From the NCBI GenBank assembly GCA_000961725.1, contig LADS01000044.1, forward strand, positions 1-64,000: a DNA stretch of 64,000 bases. Direction: 5' to 3'. Shown piece after piece: positions 52,033-61,851 of this stretch. This DNA comes from Desulfobulbaceae bacterium BRH_c16a (GTDB lineage: Bacteria > Desulfobacterota > Desulfobulbia > Desulfobulbales > Desulfocapsaceae). The notes under the pieces were generated by a model. That model did not search any database and was not told the origin of the DNA. It was given only the letters and a program-made list of their open reading frames with translations. Made by a program: the position numbers and the translations under genes. The number at the start of each line of letters is the position of its first letter. The stretch's first letter is position 1.

Positions 52033-52695
52033 ATGGCACAAAATTATTATATCATTTTAGGAGTCCCGGCAGATTCGACGCAGCAGGCTATTAAGGCGGC
52101 CTACCGCAGACTCGTCAAGGAGTTTCACCCGGATCACTGCAATGAGGGACACACGACGTTTTTAGTCATTCAGGAAGCATATACCGTGTTGGGCGATCCC
52201 GTCCGCCGTCAAGAATACGATAGGATTTTACAGGATTATCGAAAGAGGCAGGAACCACGCCAAAAAGCAGCTCGTCATCTCCACGAAAACATCGAACCGC
52301 TCATCCCCGATCGAGATTTCCTCTGGTCCATGACCGGTTTTGGCGCTCTCTTTGAAATGTTGTCCGGCAATTATTCGGCAAGGGAACAACGTCAGCCTGA
52401 GAAGAGAACCGAGGATCTTGATGTTGTCGTCACCGTATCCCGGCAGCAAGCCCTTCGAGGAGGACAGTTTCGTCTGCTTGTCCCTGTTCGATTGCGATGC
52501 CCGTATTGCGGCGGTGGAGGAGGGTTGTTTTATGAATGCCGGTACTGCGGCGGAAAGGGGATTGTGACGAAAGAGCATCCTGTCCGGATAAGCTTCCCTC
52601 CCGGAGTATCCGATAATCAGTCCCTGCGGTTGTCTATCGATCGCTACGGGATGAGGAATGCCGGTCTGATTGTAACTTTCAGGATAAGTGAGTGA
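52033..52695 (+). CDS. J-domain protein with reduced zinc module
   Basis: A 220-residue protein. The J domain occupies residues 1-65 (NYYIILGVPADSTQQAIKAA, HPD in KEFHPDHC). A variable linker follows, then a short region with two CxxC pairs (RCPYCGGGGGLFYECRYCGGKG). This is half the usual four-repeat DnaJ zinc finger. A beta domain similar to the DnaJ C-terminal domain follows (VRISFPPGVSDNQSLRLSID). The start at 52033 has AGGAG about 8 bases upstream. It would recruit DnaK to specific clients. It lies about 100 bp after cbpM on the same strand. Confidence 0.85.
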   Translation: MAQNYYIILGVPADSTQQAIKAAYRRLVKEFHPDHCNEGHTTFLVIQEAYTVLGDPVRRQEYDRILQDYRKRQEPRQKAARHLHENIEPLIPDRDFLWSMTGFGALFEMLSGNYSAREQRQPEKRTEDLDVVVTVSRQQALRGGQFRLLVPVRLRCPYCGGGGGLFYECRYCGGKGIVTKEHPVRISFPPGVSDNQSLRLSIDRYGMRNAGLIVTFRISE

Positions 52696-53244
52696 TGCGA
52701 GCATTATCTGCCGGAGGATCGAGCCGCTCGTCCGGAAGTTCCGGAAGCAGGTCTTTTACCCCAATGATATACACATGTTTTTCCGGCCATTGGTCCAACT
52801 CCAAATGTTTGCAGCTAACCCCGGTGTCCGACAAAACGCGCAGGTTTCCTTTTATTCCTATCGAACTGTAATAAAACATGTCGCCGTGCCACTCGTCGGT
52901 ATGCTCGCCCAGGGCGTCGCCGAAGGTATAGACTAATACCCCGCCATCCGACTTTCCCACGTGCAGATATCCTGGACCAAAAAATCCACATCCGGGTGGT
53001 TCGCCGACGCCAGCTTGATCATTTCCTCGGAAACGTCGATGCCGGTAACAGAAAACCCTCTTTCCTGCAGTATTCTGACAAAACGGCCGCCGGCACCGCA
53101 CCCGACATCCAGGGCGCTGCCCGGTCGCAGGCAAAATTTCAGAGCACGTTCTATTTGATGTATTCCATGCTGGGAGTCATGACACGTGTCATGCCACCAT
53201 TTCGCTATCTTGTCGTACTTTTTTGCCAGGATTGACGGTTTCAT
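52679..53244 (-). pseudogene. class I SAM methyltransferase with internal deletion
   Basis: Two frames cover the two halves of one methyltransferase. The first (53244 to 52933) gives a complete nucleotide-binding half with motif I (ALDVGCGAGGRFVRILQERG), motif VTGIDVSEEMI and DFLVQDICTWE, then a stop. The second continues as GGVLVYTFGDALGEHTDEWH, then FYYSSIGIKG and CKHLELDQWPEKHVYIIG, which is a normal C-terminal end. The expected 40 or so residues between (motif II and the catalytic loop) are missing, and the junction is out of frame. It therefore looks like a deletion pseudogene. The two halves are recognisable from family patterns. Confidence 0.7.
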
Positions 53245-53284
53245 ATCTTTGCGTCGGGAAGAAGTTGTTCCTTGTGTTCTTCAA

Positions 53285-54076
53285 CTATGATTCTGGGTTT
53301 CGACTGAAAATCAAGGGGCAGAGATGGTCGCTAACAAGTGATACCGATAATTCCGGCAGTCTTTCATGGGCGCCGACGACCAAAAGGCCACCTGGTAACA
53401 GCGTCTCGACGATGTGTTCCAGAGCGCGGCTCAGAGCAGGTTGCCGATAATAGGTCAGCAGACTATTGCGTAGAAAAATTAAATGAAAAGGTCCCAGGGG
53501 AGGGGCATCGAGCAGATCATGCCGATGCCAGCAGATGCTATCGCGAAGATGCGGCAGAATGGAATAGTGTTTGCCGTTCGGTCTGCTGAAACAGGAAGAG
53601 ATGCATTCGGTTGAGAGCTCCTTGAGGCTGCTTTTGGCGAACACCCCCTTCCGGGCGCGTTCCAGATTCAGCTGATCCGCATCGGTTGCGGTAATGTTAA
53701 AGGCGGTCGGGATTTGCAGCCTGTTCCATAGAATGGCCAGACTGTATGGCTCTTCCCCGCAGGCACAGCCGGCGGACCAGACGTTCAACTCCTGTGGGAA
53801 ATGTGCCGCCAACCCCGGCAGCAGACGGTTTTCGAGATGTTGCCATACCTGTTTGTCACGGCAGAATCGACTGATGGTAACCCGCAGATGAGCCTGGCAT
53901 GTTTGATACTCTGTGCGATTGTGCAGAAGAATGTCGATATAGGCCGGAAGGGTAGTACAGTCAAGCTCGGCCATGTGCCTGCGGAGCCGCTTGATCACCC
54001 CTTTTCGCACTTTCCGATAACCCTCCCAGGGTCTATTCAAATATTTCAATAATTCCCTGAAGTCATTGTCATCCAT
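53285..54076 (-). CDS. cheR: CheR-type protein-glutamate methyltransferase
   Basis: A 263-residue SAM-dependent CheR. The N-terminal helical domain (about 1-75, DFRELLKYLNRPWEGYRK) is followed by the SAM domain with NVWSAGCACGEEPYSLAILW, FNITATDADQLNLERARKGV and PFHLIFLRNSLLTYY. The C-terminal PGGLLVVGAHERLPEL follows. It methylates chemoreceptor glutamates. The start at 54076 shares its A with the DUF72 stop (TGATG), so translation is coupled; an earlier in-frame ATG at 54151 is inside the DUF72 gene. No other chemotaxis gene is in the window. Confidence 0.88.
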   Translation of the reverse strand: MDDNDFRELLKYLNRPWEGYRKVRKGVIKRLRRHMAELDCTTLPAYIDILLHNRTEYQTCQAHLRVTISRFCRDKQVWQHLENRLLPGLAAHFPQELNVWSAGCACGEEPYSLAILWNRLQIPTAFNITATDADQLNLERARKGVFAKSSLKELSTECISSCFSRPNGKHYSILPHLRDSICWHRHDLLDAPPLGPFHLIFLRNSLLTYYRQPALSRALEHIVETLLPGGLLVVGAHERLPELSVSLVSDHLCPLIFSRNPES

Positions 54077-54852
54077 CACCTTCTTCGAGACCGGGATGTC
54101 CGCCTGAGTGCAGTCATACATCGGATTAAAGTGGGGATTCCTGAAGTGCATCCGGATTCTTGCATGGCCAGTTCATGAAACCTCCCGGCAATCAGCGGAC
54201 CATCGGTTTCATGTTTAAAGTACACATATGCTTCCCGCCAGTTTTGATCCCGAATCAGTTTTATCCATTTTTTCAGGTCCGCATCGCTATATTCGGATTG
54301 TCTCAACCGTAGATAGCCCCATTCTCCGGGAGAGACGAAAGGAACATCAAAGTCTTCCCCAGCGTCGGAAACGCACAGAGCATTCCCGTGATCGTGCAGA
54401 AGCTGCACAATTTCATTGTCAAACCAGGATGGATGGCGGAATTCAAAAACAAAACGGCGTTCGGCGGGTAGTAAAGCGATAAAATCACGCAGCCGATCCG
54501 CATCTTTTTTTAAACTCGGCGGCAATTGAAACAACAGCGGGCCCAGGCGATTTTTTAATGAGCTTGTAACTTCGAGCAGATAAGACAACGGATCTTTGAC
54601 GTTTTTAAGCCTGTGGATATGGGTGATCTTGCGCGCGGCTTTAAGAGAGAAGTTGAAATCCGGCGGAACTGCGTCGGCCCAGGCTTCCAGGACGTCGGTG
54701 TTGGGCATCCGATAGAAGGTGTTGTTGATTTCGACGGTGCGGAAGTGTTGCCCGTAATAATGCAGCATTTGCTTGGCCTGCAGAGATTTCGGGTAAAAAT
54801 TCCCCTTCCACTCCTTATATGAATACCCGCTGGTGCCAACATAGAGATTCAT
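54076..54852 (-). CDS. DUF72 domain-containing protein
   Basis: A 258-residue TIM-barrel-like protein of the DUF72 family. Typical segments are YVGTSGYSYKEWKGNFYPKS at the N-terminus, FRTVEINNTFYRMP, LLFQLPPSLKKDADRLRDFI, VFEFRHPSWFD and AYVYFKHETDGPLIAGRFHELA. The function is unknown. The last 25 residues (SGCTSGIPTLIRCMTALRRT and on) do not look like the family and run into the CheR start, so the C-terminus may have shifted frame. It couples to cheR by a TGATG overlap. Confidence 0.85.
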   Translation of the reverse strand: MNLYVGTSGYSYKEWKGNFYPKSLQAKQMLHYYGQHFRTVEINNTFYRMPNTDVLEAWADAVPPDFNFSLKAARKITHIHRLKNVKDPLSYLLEVTSSLKNRLGPLLFQLPPSLKKDADRLRDFIALLPAERRFVFEFRHPSWFDNEIVQLLHDHGNALCVSDAGEDFDVPFVSPGEWGYLRLRQSEYSDADLKKWIKLIRDQNWREAYVYFKHETDGPLIAGRFHELAMQESGCTSGIPTLIRCMTALRRTSRSRRR

Positions 54853-54865
54853 AAACGTACCTTAT

Positions 54866-55036
54866 TTAATCGGTCTCACCCGAGACGCTGGAAGTGGCGC
54901 GGCCGCCGTAACGCTCGACCAGTTCCCTGACCTCATCACGCGTCCAGTGCTCAAGCGTGCCGGTGAAAAACAAACCGTACTGACCGGCTGCGGCATTGCG
55001 TGGATTGGCAAAAGGTTGCCGTCCCCTCGCTCTCAT
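54866..55036 (-). pseudogene. NAD-dependent DNA ligase (ligA) scrap, adenylation motif joined to BRCT
   Basis: A 56-codon frame reads MRARGRQPFANPRNAAAGQY, then FFTGTLEHWTRDEVRELVER and YGGRATSSVSGETD, ending in TAA. The first part matches the FANPRNAAAGS motif of the LigA adenylation domain. The second is the start of the C-terminal BRCT domain (TGTLE...R-E...GG-x-SVS...T). The several hundred residues between are missing, so this is an internally deleted fragment, not a small natural BRCT protein. It lies just upstream of the DUF72 gene. Confidence 0.65.
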
Positions 55037-55242
55037 TTTGTGACTCGTTATAAGAATAGTCTCGAAGCAGAAACATTCTGAAAAAGTAAATACTCTGATT
55101 AAATAAGCAATATATGACGATTAACCGAGGGAAGGATGAACGGTAATATCAAGATAAAAATGGAGAATTTCTACTAAGTTCAGAAATAACTCATGAAGAT
55201 CTTGCGGCTTCTCGGCTTCGTGATGAAAATCTGAAGACTTAA

Positions 55243-55275
55243 AGAGGCTCACTCGAAGGCGCGAAGACGCGAAGA
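55243..55275. repeat. GCGAAG-rich inverted repeat, left arm
   Basis: GAGGCTCACTCGAAGGCGCG and following bases match the reverse complement of the right arm at 55351-55390 with few changes. The unit resembles intergenic repeats built on GCGAAGACGCGAAG seen in many bacterial genomes. Confidence 0.55.
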
Positions 55276-55350
55276 TGGCAGAAAACACGGGTTTGAAAGA
55301 CTTCGAAAAGAGATCGGACGGAAGTGCCAAATCCGGCCTTTCGGCTACAT

Positions 55351-55390
55351 AACTTCGCGCCTTCGCGTCTTCGCGTCTTCGCGTGAGACC
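55351..55390. repeat. GCGAAG-rich inverted repeat, right arm
   Basis: Contains short CTTCGCG tandem units and ends with GTGAGACC. It is complementary to 55243-55275, about 75 bp away, and slightly longer by an extra tandem unit. Confidence 0.55.
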
Positions 55391-55534
55391 TCAGTTATCA
55401 CTAAATCAGTTGCTTCTTGCTGAAAGCTGATAGCTGAACGCTTACGTTTAATCTTTGGGATAAAAACTTCAGCTTCATACGTTGAAACCTGGCTTCCGGG
55501 GTTCTCACTGGATGCGGCAAAACAACTCCTCTTC

Positions 55535-56335
55535 TTAACGGAGCACCGAGCTTTCCCCGTGATAGCCGCTTCTTGCCGTGGCGTTCGGCATGAGGATTGA
55601 GCCTTTACCCAGCAGGGTGCCGGGACTGGTCACCGAGTTGCAGCCGGTCTGGCTGCGGTCGCCGAGAATGGCACCGAATTTTCTTCGGCCGGTGTCGATC
55701 TTTTCATCCTCGTGGTAGAATGTTACGGTTCCCGGCAGGAACCTGAGGTTGGCAAACTTGGTGCCTGCGCCCAGGTTGACCTCATTGCCGAGGATTGAAT
55801 CGCCTACATAGGCAAAGTGACCTGCTTTGGCATCGTTGAGAAAAATCGAGTGCTTGATTTCTGTGGTGTGGCCGAGCACGCATCTTTTCCCCGCCAGACA
55901 GTAACCACGCAGATAGGAGCCCTGCCTGACTTCGCTCATTTCGCCGATTATCGCCGGCGATTTTATCATCGCTCCGGTTTCGATCAGGACGCCCCGGCCG
56001 ATGGCGATCTTATCGCCCAAAAGAACGGCGCCGGCCATGATCACCGACGCACCTTCCAGTATTTTGCCGTTGGCTATGACCTGCAGCTTGCCCTTGGTGG
56101 TGTCGCCGTAGATTATCCGGGAATTGGTCGAAGAAAGGGCTCTGCCCTCATGAAGGATGACGTGACCGGTGAGCGGGATGCCATCGCCGATGAGTGTGCG
56201 GTCGAGTACCGGGTAAGGATAATTATCCATATAATTCTTCAGCTCGTTGAGCGGTTGCCATACCGGTGCGCCGGGTTCGAAGAAATCGCCATTGGGGAAA
56301 TCTGTCAGGGTAAAAAAAGATTGCACCGTCAACAT
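55535..56335 (-). CDS. left-handed beta-helix protein, GlmU acyltransferase-like
   Basis: A 266-residue protein whose middle and end are built of hexapeptide repeats (KIAIGRGVLIETGAMIKSPA, NEVNLGAGTKFANLR, GTLLGKGSILMPNATARSGY). This is the left-handed beta-helix of GlmU and nucleotidyl-sugar acyltransferases. A GlmU-type nucleotidyltransferase domain is absent; the N-terminal 60 residues (FFTLTDFPNGDFFEPGAPVW) are of a known but unnamed type placed before such helices. The start at 56335 has GAGG 5 bases upstream. Likely role: transfer to, or sensing of, a sugar nucleotide. Not assigned further. Confidence 0.75.
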   Translation of the reverse strand: MLTVQSFFTLTDFPNGDFFEPGAPVWQPLNELKNYMDNYPYPVLDRTLIGDGIPLTGHVILHEGRALSSTNSRIIYGDTTKGKLQVIANGKILEGASVIMAGAVLLGDKIAIGRGVLIETGAMIKSPAIIGEMSEVRQGSYLRGYCLAGKRCVLGHTTEIKHSIFLNDAKAGHFAYVGDSILGNEVNLGAGTKFANLRFLPGTVTFYHEDEKIDTGRRKFGAILGDRSQTGCNSVTSPGTLLGKGSILMPNATARSGYHGESSVLR

Positions 56336-56658
56336 GTGGTCCTCATAGTAATTGGGAGAGAGCAGACACCCCGCAAAGGGGATAAGTACGGCTGGAACAA
56401 TAAACACTACGGCACTATGAGAAAAAAGGTTAAAGAGTTCAAGGAAAAAGCAGCAGGGTTAAAGTGGGGCTGAAGAAACCCCGCTTGACTTAAGTTATTC
56501 GGATGTTTAGTATTTCCGTGGCTTTTAAGGCTGTGTAACTGTATAGATGAGCTATCTATTTGAATAGAGAGAAATTTACGGTACAATGTACTGAGTTGTT
56601 TAAGGAGGCGAGGGTGTTTGCCCAGACCCAGTGTCCAGCGTTCAGCAGGAGGATTTGA
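56336..56658. other. intergenic region before lon
   Basis: About 320 bp. It holds a GGGG...CCCC stem near 56465-56483 and the likely lon promoter. No gene is recognised. Confidence 0.45.
56485..56513 (+). promoter_or_regulatory. promoter of lon
   Basis: TTGACT at 56485-56490 and TAGTAT at 56508-56513 are 17 bp apart, about 145 bp before the lon GTG start. It looks like a vegetative promoter; no sigma32-type CCCCAT -10 element is seen. Confidence 0.55.
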
Positions 56659-59088
56659 GTGGAATTTAATGATTCATTAAGCATAGGCATGGACGATTTT
56701 TCCAGTAATGAGGACATGGAAATACCGGAAGTCCTGCCGATGATGGCGGTACGGGATGTGGTAATCTTCAATTATATGATTATCCCGCTGTTTGTCGGTC
56801 GTCCCGGTTCGGTTGAAGCCGTCAACGAGGCCCTGGGGGCCAATAAACTGCTGATGCTTGTAACCCAGAGGGATGCCACCAAGGATAATCCGACCGAGGA
56901 CGAGCTCTATAAGGTTGGTATGGTCTGCATGGTTATGCGGACGTTGAAGCTGCCGGATGGACGGCTCAAAGTTCTGGTCCAGGCTATGTCCAAGGCCAGG
57001 ATCAAAAGCATCATCAGATCCGAGCCGTCGTTCCAGGTATCGGTCGAGGTGATCGAAGAGCCGGAAGTGAAAGAGATCTCGGTCGAAGTCGAAGCGCTGA
57101 TGCGGGCGGTCAGGGAGCAGACCGAGAAGATCATGTCTCTGCGCGGCATACTCTCGGCCGATCTCATGATGATTATCAATAACATCGAGGATCCGGGCCG
57201 GTTGGCCGATCTGGTCGGCTCGAACCTGCGGCTGAAGATCTCCGAATCCCAGCTGATTCTCGAAGAGACCGATCCGGAAAAACGGCTGAAGCTGGTCAGC
57301 GAACTGCTCACCAAAGAACTCGAGGTATCGACCGTTCAGGCGAAAATCCAGAACGATGCCAAAGAGGAGATGAGCAAATCCCAGCGGGAATACTTCCTGC
57401 GGGAACAGCTGCATGCGCTGCAGAAGGAACTGGGCGACACCGACGAACGGACCCAGGAGATCGATGAGCTCGAGCGGAAGATCAAAAAAACCAAGATGCC
57501 GAAGCCTATCCGCAAAGAGGCTATGAAGCAGCTCAGCCGGATGGAGATGATGCATCCGGATTCGTCCGAGGCGACGATCATTCGTACCTATATAGACTGG
57601 ATTCTCGATGTACCCTGGATGAAGAGCACCACGGATGTCCTCGATCTTGTCAAGGCGAAAGAAGTCCTCGATGAAGATCATCACGGACTGCAGCGGGTGA
57701 AGGAGAGAATCCTCGAATATCTGGCGGTACGCAAGCTCAATCCCTCGACTAAGGGCCCGATCCTTTGTTTTGTCGGTCCTCCCGGTGTCGGCAAGACTTC
57801 GCTTGGTCAATCGATTGCCCGCGCCATGGGCCGGAAATTTCACCGGCTTTCTTTGGGCGGAATGCGCGATGAAGCGGAAATCCGCGGCCATCGCCGGACC
57901 TATATCGGGGCAATGCCCGGACGGATTGTCCAGGGCCTGAAAACAGTTGCGTCGAACAATCCTGTCTTCATGATGGACGAAATCGACAAGATCGGCTCTG
58001 ATTACCGCGGCGATCCATCTTCGGCTCTTCTTGAGGTTCTCGATCCGGAGCAGAATTTCGAGTTCTCTGATCATTACATGAATCTGCCGATCGATCTGTC
58101 GAAGGTGATGTTCATCACCACCGCCAACATGACCGATACCATCCCGGGTCCGCTTCTTGACCGGATGGAAATGATTCGTCTTTCGGGATACACCCTGGAA
58201 GAAAAAGTGGTCATCGCCCGAAAATATCTGTTTCCCCGGCAGTTGAAAGAAACCGGAGTAAAACCGAGCCAGCTCAAAATGGATGACGAGACGCTTAAAT
58301 ATATTGTCACGCATTATACCTATGAAGCAGGGCTCAGAAACCTCGAGCGCGAGATCGGCAAGGTCTGCCGAAAGACCGCGAGAAAAATAGCGGAAGGCGG
58401 CAAAGGACCTTATACGGTATCCGACAAAAACATCAACAGGTACCTCGGACCGCCGAAAAACATACCCGAATCGGAGCTTGAACAACTGGTGCAGCCCGGT
58501 CTCGTTACCGGTCTTGCCTGGACCGAGGTTGGCGGCGAGATTCTCCAGATCGAGGTCAATCTTATGCCCGGCAAGGGCAAATTGATCCTGACCGGACAGC
58601 TGGGCGATGTCATGAAAGAGTCGGCCCAGGCTGCATTGACCTATTGCCGCAGTCGTTCTGTCGAACTGGGCCTTGCCGAAGACTATTTCGAGAAAATCGA
58701 TCTCCACATCCATGTTCCTGCCGGGGCTATCCCGAAGGACGGACCATCGGCCGGGATCACCATGGCAACGGCCTTGTACTCGGCAATTACCGGCAAAATA
58801 GTCCAGCCCAAACTGGCAATGACCGGCGAGGTCACCCTGCGCGGGCGTGTTCTGCCGATCGGTGGCCTGAAGGAAAAGGCTCTGGCGGCGCTTCGTGCTG
58901 ATATCTACAAGGTTATCATTCCCGATCAGAACAAGAAGGACCTGGAGGAGATTCCAAAGGATATCAGAGATAAAATGGAATTTTTTCCGGTAAAAGACAT
59001 GGATGATGTGGTGAAAATCGCTTTTCCCGTACATGCGCAGAGAAAAGCCAGAAAGGCCAGCTTGAAACAGAGTCCGAGCAGTGAATAA
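56659..59088 (+). CDS. lon: ATP-dependent protease Lon
   Basis: An 809-residue Lon protease that degrades misfolded and regulatory proteins in the cytosol. The N-terminal LAN domain (about 25-215) and coiled coil are followed by the AAA+ domain with Walker A ([14 protein letters not shown]) and Walker B ([11 protein letters not shown]). The proteolytic domain has Ser about 697 ([11 protein letters not shown]) and Lys about 738 (GGLKEKAL). The start codon is GTG, with AGGAGG 6 bases upstream. It overlaps mltG by 8 bases. Length is normal. Confidence 0.97.
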   Translation: MEFNDSLSIGMDDFSSNEDMEIPEVLPMMAVRDVVIFNYMIIPLFVGRPGSVEAVNEALGANKLLMLVTQRDATKDNPTEDELYKVGMVCMVMRTLKLPDGRLKVLVQAMSKARIKSIIRSEPSFQVSVEVIEEPEVKEISVEVEALMRAVREQTEKIMSLRGILSADLMMIINNIEDPGRLADLVGSNLRLKISESQLILEETDPEKRLKLVSELLTKELEVSTVQAKIQNDAKEEMSKSQREYFLREQLHALQKELGDTDERTQEIDELERKIKKTKMPKPIRKEAMKQLSRMEMMHPDSSEATIIRTYIDWILDVPWMKSTTDVLDLVKAKEVLDEDHHGLQRVKERILEYLAVRKLNPSTKGPILCFVGPPGVGKTSLGQSIARAMGRKFHRLSLGGMRDEAEIRGHRRTYIGAMPGRIVQGLKTVASNNPVFMMDEIDKIGSDYRGDPSSALLEVLDPEQNFEFSDHYMNLPIDLSKVMFITTANMTDTIPGPLLDRMEMIRLSGYTLEEKVVIARKYLFPRQLKETGVKPSQLKMDDETLKYIVTHYTYEAGLRNLEREIGKVCRKTARKIAEGGKGPYTVSDKNINRYLGPPKNIPESELEQLVQPGLVTGLAWTEVGGEILQIEVNLMPGKGKLILTGQLGDVMKESAQAALTYCRSRSVELGLAEDYFEKIDLHIHVPAGAIPKDGPSAGITMATALYSAITGKIVQPKLAMTGEVTLRGRVLPIGGLKEKALAALRADIYKVIIPDQNKKDLEEIPKDIRDKMEFFPVKDMDDVVKIAFPVHAQRKARKASLKQSPSSE

Positions 59089-60142
59089 AAACGAACTGCA
59101 GCAGCGCCTCAGGAGCGTTATCACAAAAAAGAGGATTGTCATGGCGGCAATCCTCTTCATCGTTGTACCGATCATTATTATCGGTGAGCTGATTGCCCTC
59201 TATGCCTTGTATCCCGGCCCCAAACATGAGGAAGAATCGGTGGTGGTAGATATTCCCAAGGGAAGTTCCACACGGGAAATCGGCAACCGTCTGGCGGCAG
59301 CAGGTGTAATCAAAGATGACATAAGATTTCTCCTTCTCGCCAAGATTTCCGGCTATGCCGGCAGGCTTCAGGCCGGGGAATTTCTTTTTGAAACCGGCAA
59401 AAGACCTCTGACGGTGTTGAAAACTCTGGCCACGGCCAGATCGATTCAATACTCGATAACCATCCCGGAAGGGCTTCGCGCGTCCGAGATAGCAGCGATT
59501 TTCAGCGAGGGCGGCTGGAGCCACCGGAATAGTTTTGCCAATCTGGTTGTCGATAAGCAGTTCATCGCCAAATTGGGGCTCTCCGGGGTTGACAGCCTGG
59601 AAGGGTATCTGTACCCCGACACCTATCTGCTGACCAAGGATCTGCGGGGTGCCGACAAACTCATCGGTCTCATGGTCGGCCGTTTCAACAAGGTATGGTC
59701 GGAAATAACCGCCGACCTTGAGGAAAAACCGGATCGTGAGAAAACAGTTATTCTTGCTTCAATCGTTGAAAAAGAGACAGGCGCTGCAAGCGAGCGCCCC
59801 CTTATTGCCGGGGTGTTTCTCAACAGGCTGCAGCTCGGCATGCGCCTGCAGTCCGACCCGACGGTTGTTTTCGGCCTGTCGAATCATTCCGGCCCGATCA
59901 CCCGCTTGAATCTGACAACTCCAACCCCCTATAACACCTATGTTATTCCGGGCCTGCCTGCCGGACCCATCTGTAATCCCGGTAGAGCGTCGATGATGGC
60001 GGTACTCAATCCGGCCTCGACAAAGGACCTCTACTTCGTCTCCAAAAACGACGGTAGTCACCATTTCAGCGCCGATCTGAACGAGCATAATAATGCAGTG
60101 CAAAAATATCAGCGGAAAAAAAATGGCGGAAACGGTAAATAG
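59081..60142 (+). CDS. mltG: endolytic murein transglycosylase MltG
   Basis: A 353-residue inner-membrane protein with one N-terminal membrane segment (about 20-42, [20 protein letters not shown]). A LysM-like region and the YceG/MltG catalytic domain follow, with Glu in [20 protein letters not shown] and the motif [15 protein letters not shown]. It cuts nascent glycan strands and sets their length. The GTG start lies 8 bases inside lon. It is probably cotranscribed with lon and nadE. Confidence 0.93.
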   Translation: MNKNELQQRLRSVITKKRIVMAAILFIVVPIIIIGELIALYALYPGPKHEEESVVVDIPKGSSTREIGNRLAAAGVIKDDIRFLLLAKISGYAGRLQAGEFLFETGKRPLTVLKTLATARSIQYSITIPEGLRASEIAAIFSEGGWSHRNSFANLVVDKQFIAKLGLSGVDSLEGYLYPDTYLLTKDLRGADKLIGLMVGRFNKVWSEITADLEEKPDREKTVILASIVEKETGAASERPLIAGVFLNRLQLGMRLQSDPTVVFGLSNHSGPITRLNLTTPTPYNTYVIPGLPAGPICNPGRASMMAVLNPASTKDLYFVSKNDGSHHFSADLNEHNNAVQKYQRKKNGGNGK

Positions 60143-60198
60143 TGCAAAGGTTGAGGGGAGCAGTAACAAATTTTGGGGTGGGATAAAGGGAGAGGAAG

Positions 60199-61845
60199 GT
60201 GAAAATTGCCCTGGTGCAGATAAACCCGGTAATCGGCGACTTTGACAGAAACTGTGAAAAGATAAGGCTATGGTCGGAGAAAGCCCGTACGCGCGGCTGC
60301 GATCTGGTTATCTTTCCCGAACTGGTTGTATCGGGTTATCCGCCCCAGGATCTTCTTGAGAGAAATTCCTTTCTTGCGGCCCATGATGAAGCGGTCGCGA
60401 GCCTTCTCGCCCATCTTCCCGAAATCGATACGATGTTTGGCTGTCTCGAACGGCGTGACGGACGTCGTGGGAAGCCGCTCCATAATTCTTCGGCGGTTGC
60501 CCGCCAGGGCAGAGTAATTTTCAGGGCGAGGAAACAGTTGCTCCCGGCCTATGATGTTTTTGATGAAAGCCGCTATTTCGAGCCGGGATCGCCATCTGAT
60601 TTTTATCAGGTGAAAGGTCTGACGTTCGGCGTCACTGTCTGTGAAGATGTCTGGAGTGAAGAGGTAAACGAATACGACGTCGATCCGGTTGCCGACATCT
60701 TCAGCAAGGCAAAAGCTCAGGGAGTGACAATCGACGGCATTATCAATATCTCCGCATCGCCGTTTCAGCGCGACAAGGAAAAGATCAGAAAGGGGATTTT
60801 CGAAAAAATCTGTCGCAGCAACAATGTCCCCTTTTTCTACTGCAACCAGGTCGGCGGGCAGGACTCGCTGCTTTTTGACGGACGCAGTCTGGTGATGGAT
60901 GCAACCGGAACCGTTGTCGCTCAGGCCAAAGGGTTCTGCGAAGACATGATTGTCGTCGACACCGACACCTGGCAGGGGGATATGAATGAGGCGGTCCGGA
61001 TTTCCGAGCAGGCAGCGGTCTATCAGGGCCTGGTTATGGGGGTTTCGGACTATTGCCGGAAATGCGGTTTTTCCTCGGTGGTCCTCGGGCTTTCCGGAGG
61101 AATTGACTCGGCTCTCACGGCGGCTGTCGCCGTCGACGCTCTTGGGCCGGAAAACGTCCTCGGGGTGGCTCTGCCGTCACCCTACAGTTCTGCCGACTCC
61201 CTTGAAGATGCCGGAATGCTTGCCGCCAATCTCGGTTGCCGTTTTGAAGTGATTCCCATTGCCGAACTGTTCGACACTTTTCGCAGGAACATGGCGCGAC
61301 TTTTTGCCGGGCGGGAAGAGGATCTGACCGAGCAGAATCTCCAGGCGCGGATCCGCGGCAATCTGCTGATGGCGCTTTCCAATAAATTCGGCCACCTGTT
61401 GCTGACGACCGGCAACAAGAGCGAAATGGCCGTCGGCTATTGCACCCTCTATGGCGATATGAGCGGCGGCCTGGCGGTAATCTCCGATGTGCCCAAACAG
61501 CTGGTCTATGAACTTGCCGAATATGTGAACAGAACTCGCGAGATTATTCCGGCCCGGACCATTGCCAAGGCTCCGACTGCCGAGTTGAAACCCGGGCAAA
61601 AGGATCAGGACGATCTGCCCCCCTATGAGGTTCTCGATCGGATACTCGAATTGTACCTCGAACAGGGCAAGGGGATAACGGAGATTGTCGAGCTGGGCTT
61701 TGCCGAACCGCTGGTCCGCGACATCCTGCGCCGGATTCGTCTGAATGAATACAAGCGGAAACAGGCGCCCATGGGGTTGAAGGTGACAACCAAGGCCTTC
61801 GGTTACGGTCGCAGGTATCCCAATGTGCAGAATTTCCAGGGGTGA
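60199..61845 (+). CDS. nadE: glutamine-dependent NAD+ synthetase
   Basis: A 548-residue two-domain enzyme. The N-terminal nitrilase-like glutaminase (1-260) has the triad Glu in FPELVVSGYPPQD, Lys in ARKQLLPAYDVFDE and Cys in GVTVCEDVWSE. The C-terminal synthetase has the PP-loop LGLSGGIDSALTAAVA, GNKSEMAVGYCTLYGDMSGG and KAPTAELKPGQKDQD. It converts deamido-NAD to NAD using glutamine. The start is GTG at 60199 with GGAAGG upstream. Length is normal. Confidence 0.96.
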   Translation: MKIALVQINPVIGDFDRNCEKIRLWSEKARTRGCDLVIFPELVVSGYPPQDLLERNSFLAAHDEAVASLLAHLPEIDTMFGCLERRDGRRGKPLHNSSAVARQGRVIFRARKQLLPAYDVFDESRYFEPGSPSDFYQVKGLTFGVTVCEDVWSEEVNEYDVDPVADIFSKAKAQGVTIDGIINISASPFQRDKEKIRKGIFEKICRSNNVPFFYCNQVGGQDSLLFDGRSLVMDATGTVVAQAKGFCEDMIVVDTDTWQGDMNEAVRISEQAAVYQGLVMGVSDYCRKCGFSSVVLGLSGGIDSALTAAVAVDALGPENVLGVALPSPYSSADSLEDAGMLAANLGCRFEVIPIAELFDTFRRNMARLFAGREEDLTEQNLQARIRGNLLMALSNKFGHLLLTTGNKSEMAVGYCTLYGDMSGGLAVISDVPKQLVYELAEYVNRTREIIPARTIAKAPTAELKPGQKDQDDLPPYEVLDRILELYLEQGKGITEIVELGFAEPLVRDILRRIRLNEYKRKQAPMGLKVTTKAFGYGRRYPNVQNFQG

Positions 61846-61851
61846 TATTTT

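Larger units (their letters stand above)
55037..55534. other. intergenic region with repeats
   Basis: About 500 bp without a gene. It holds a pair of inverted GCGAAG-rich repeats (separate entries) and a stretch of GCTGATAGCTGAA-like direct repeats near 55418-55440. Confidence 0.5.

Noticed and set aside
56677..59175. 832-codon open frame antisense to lon and the start of mltG
   Set aside because: No ribosome site or recognisable domain. The sense strand is an unmistakable Lon protease, and the long antisense frame reflects codon bias.
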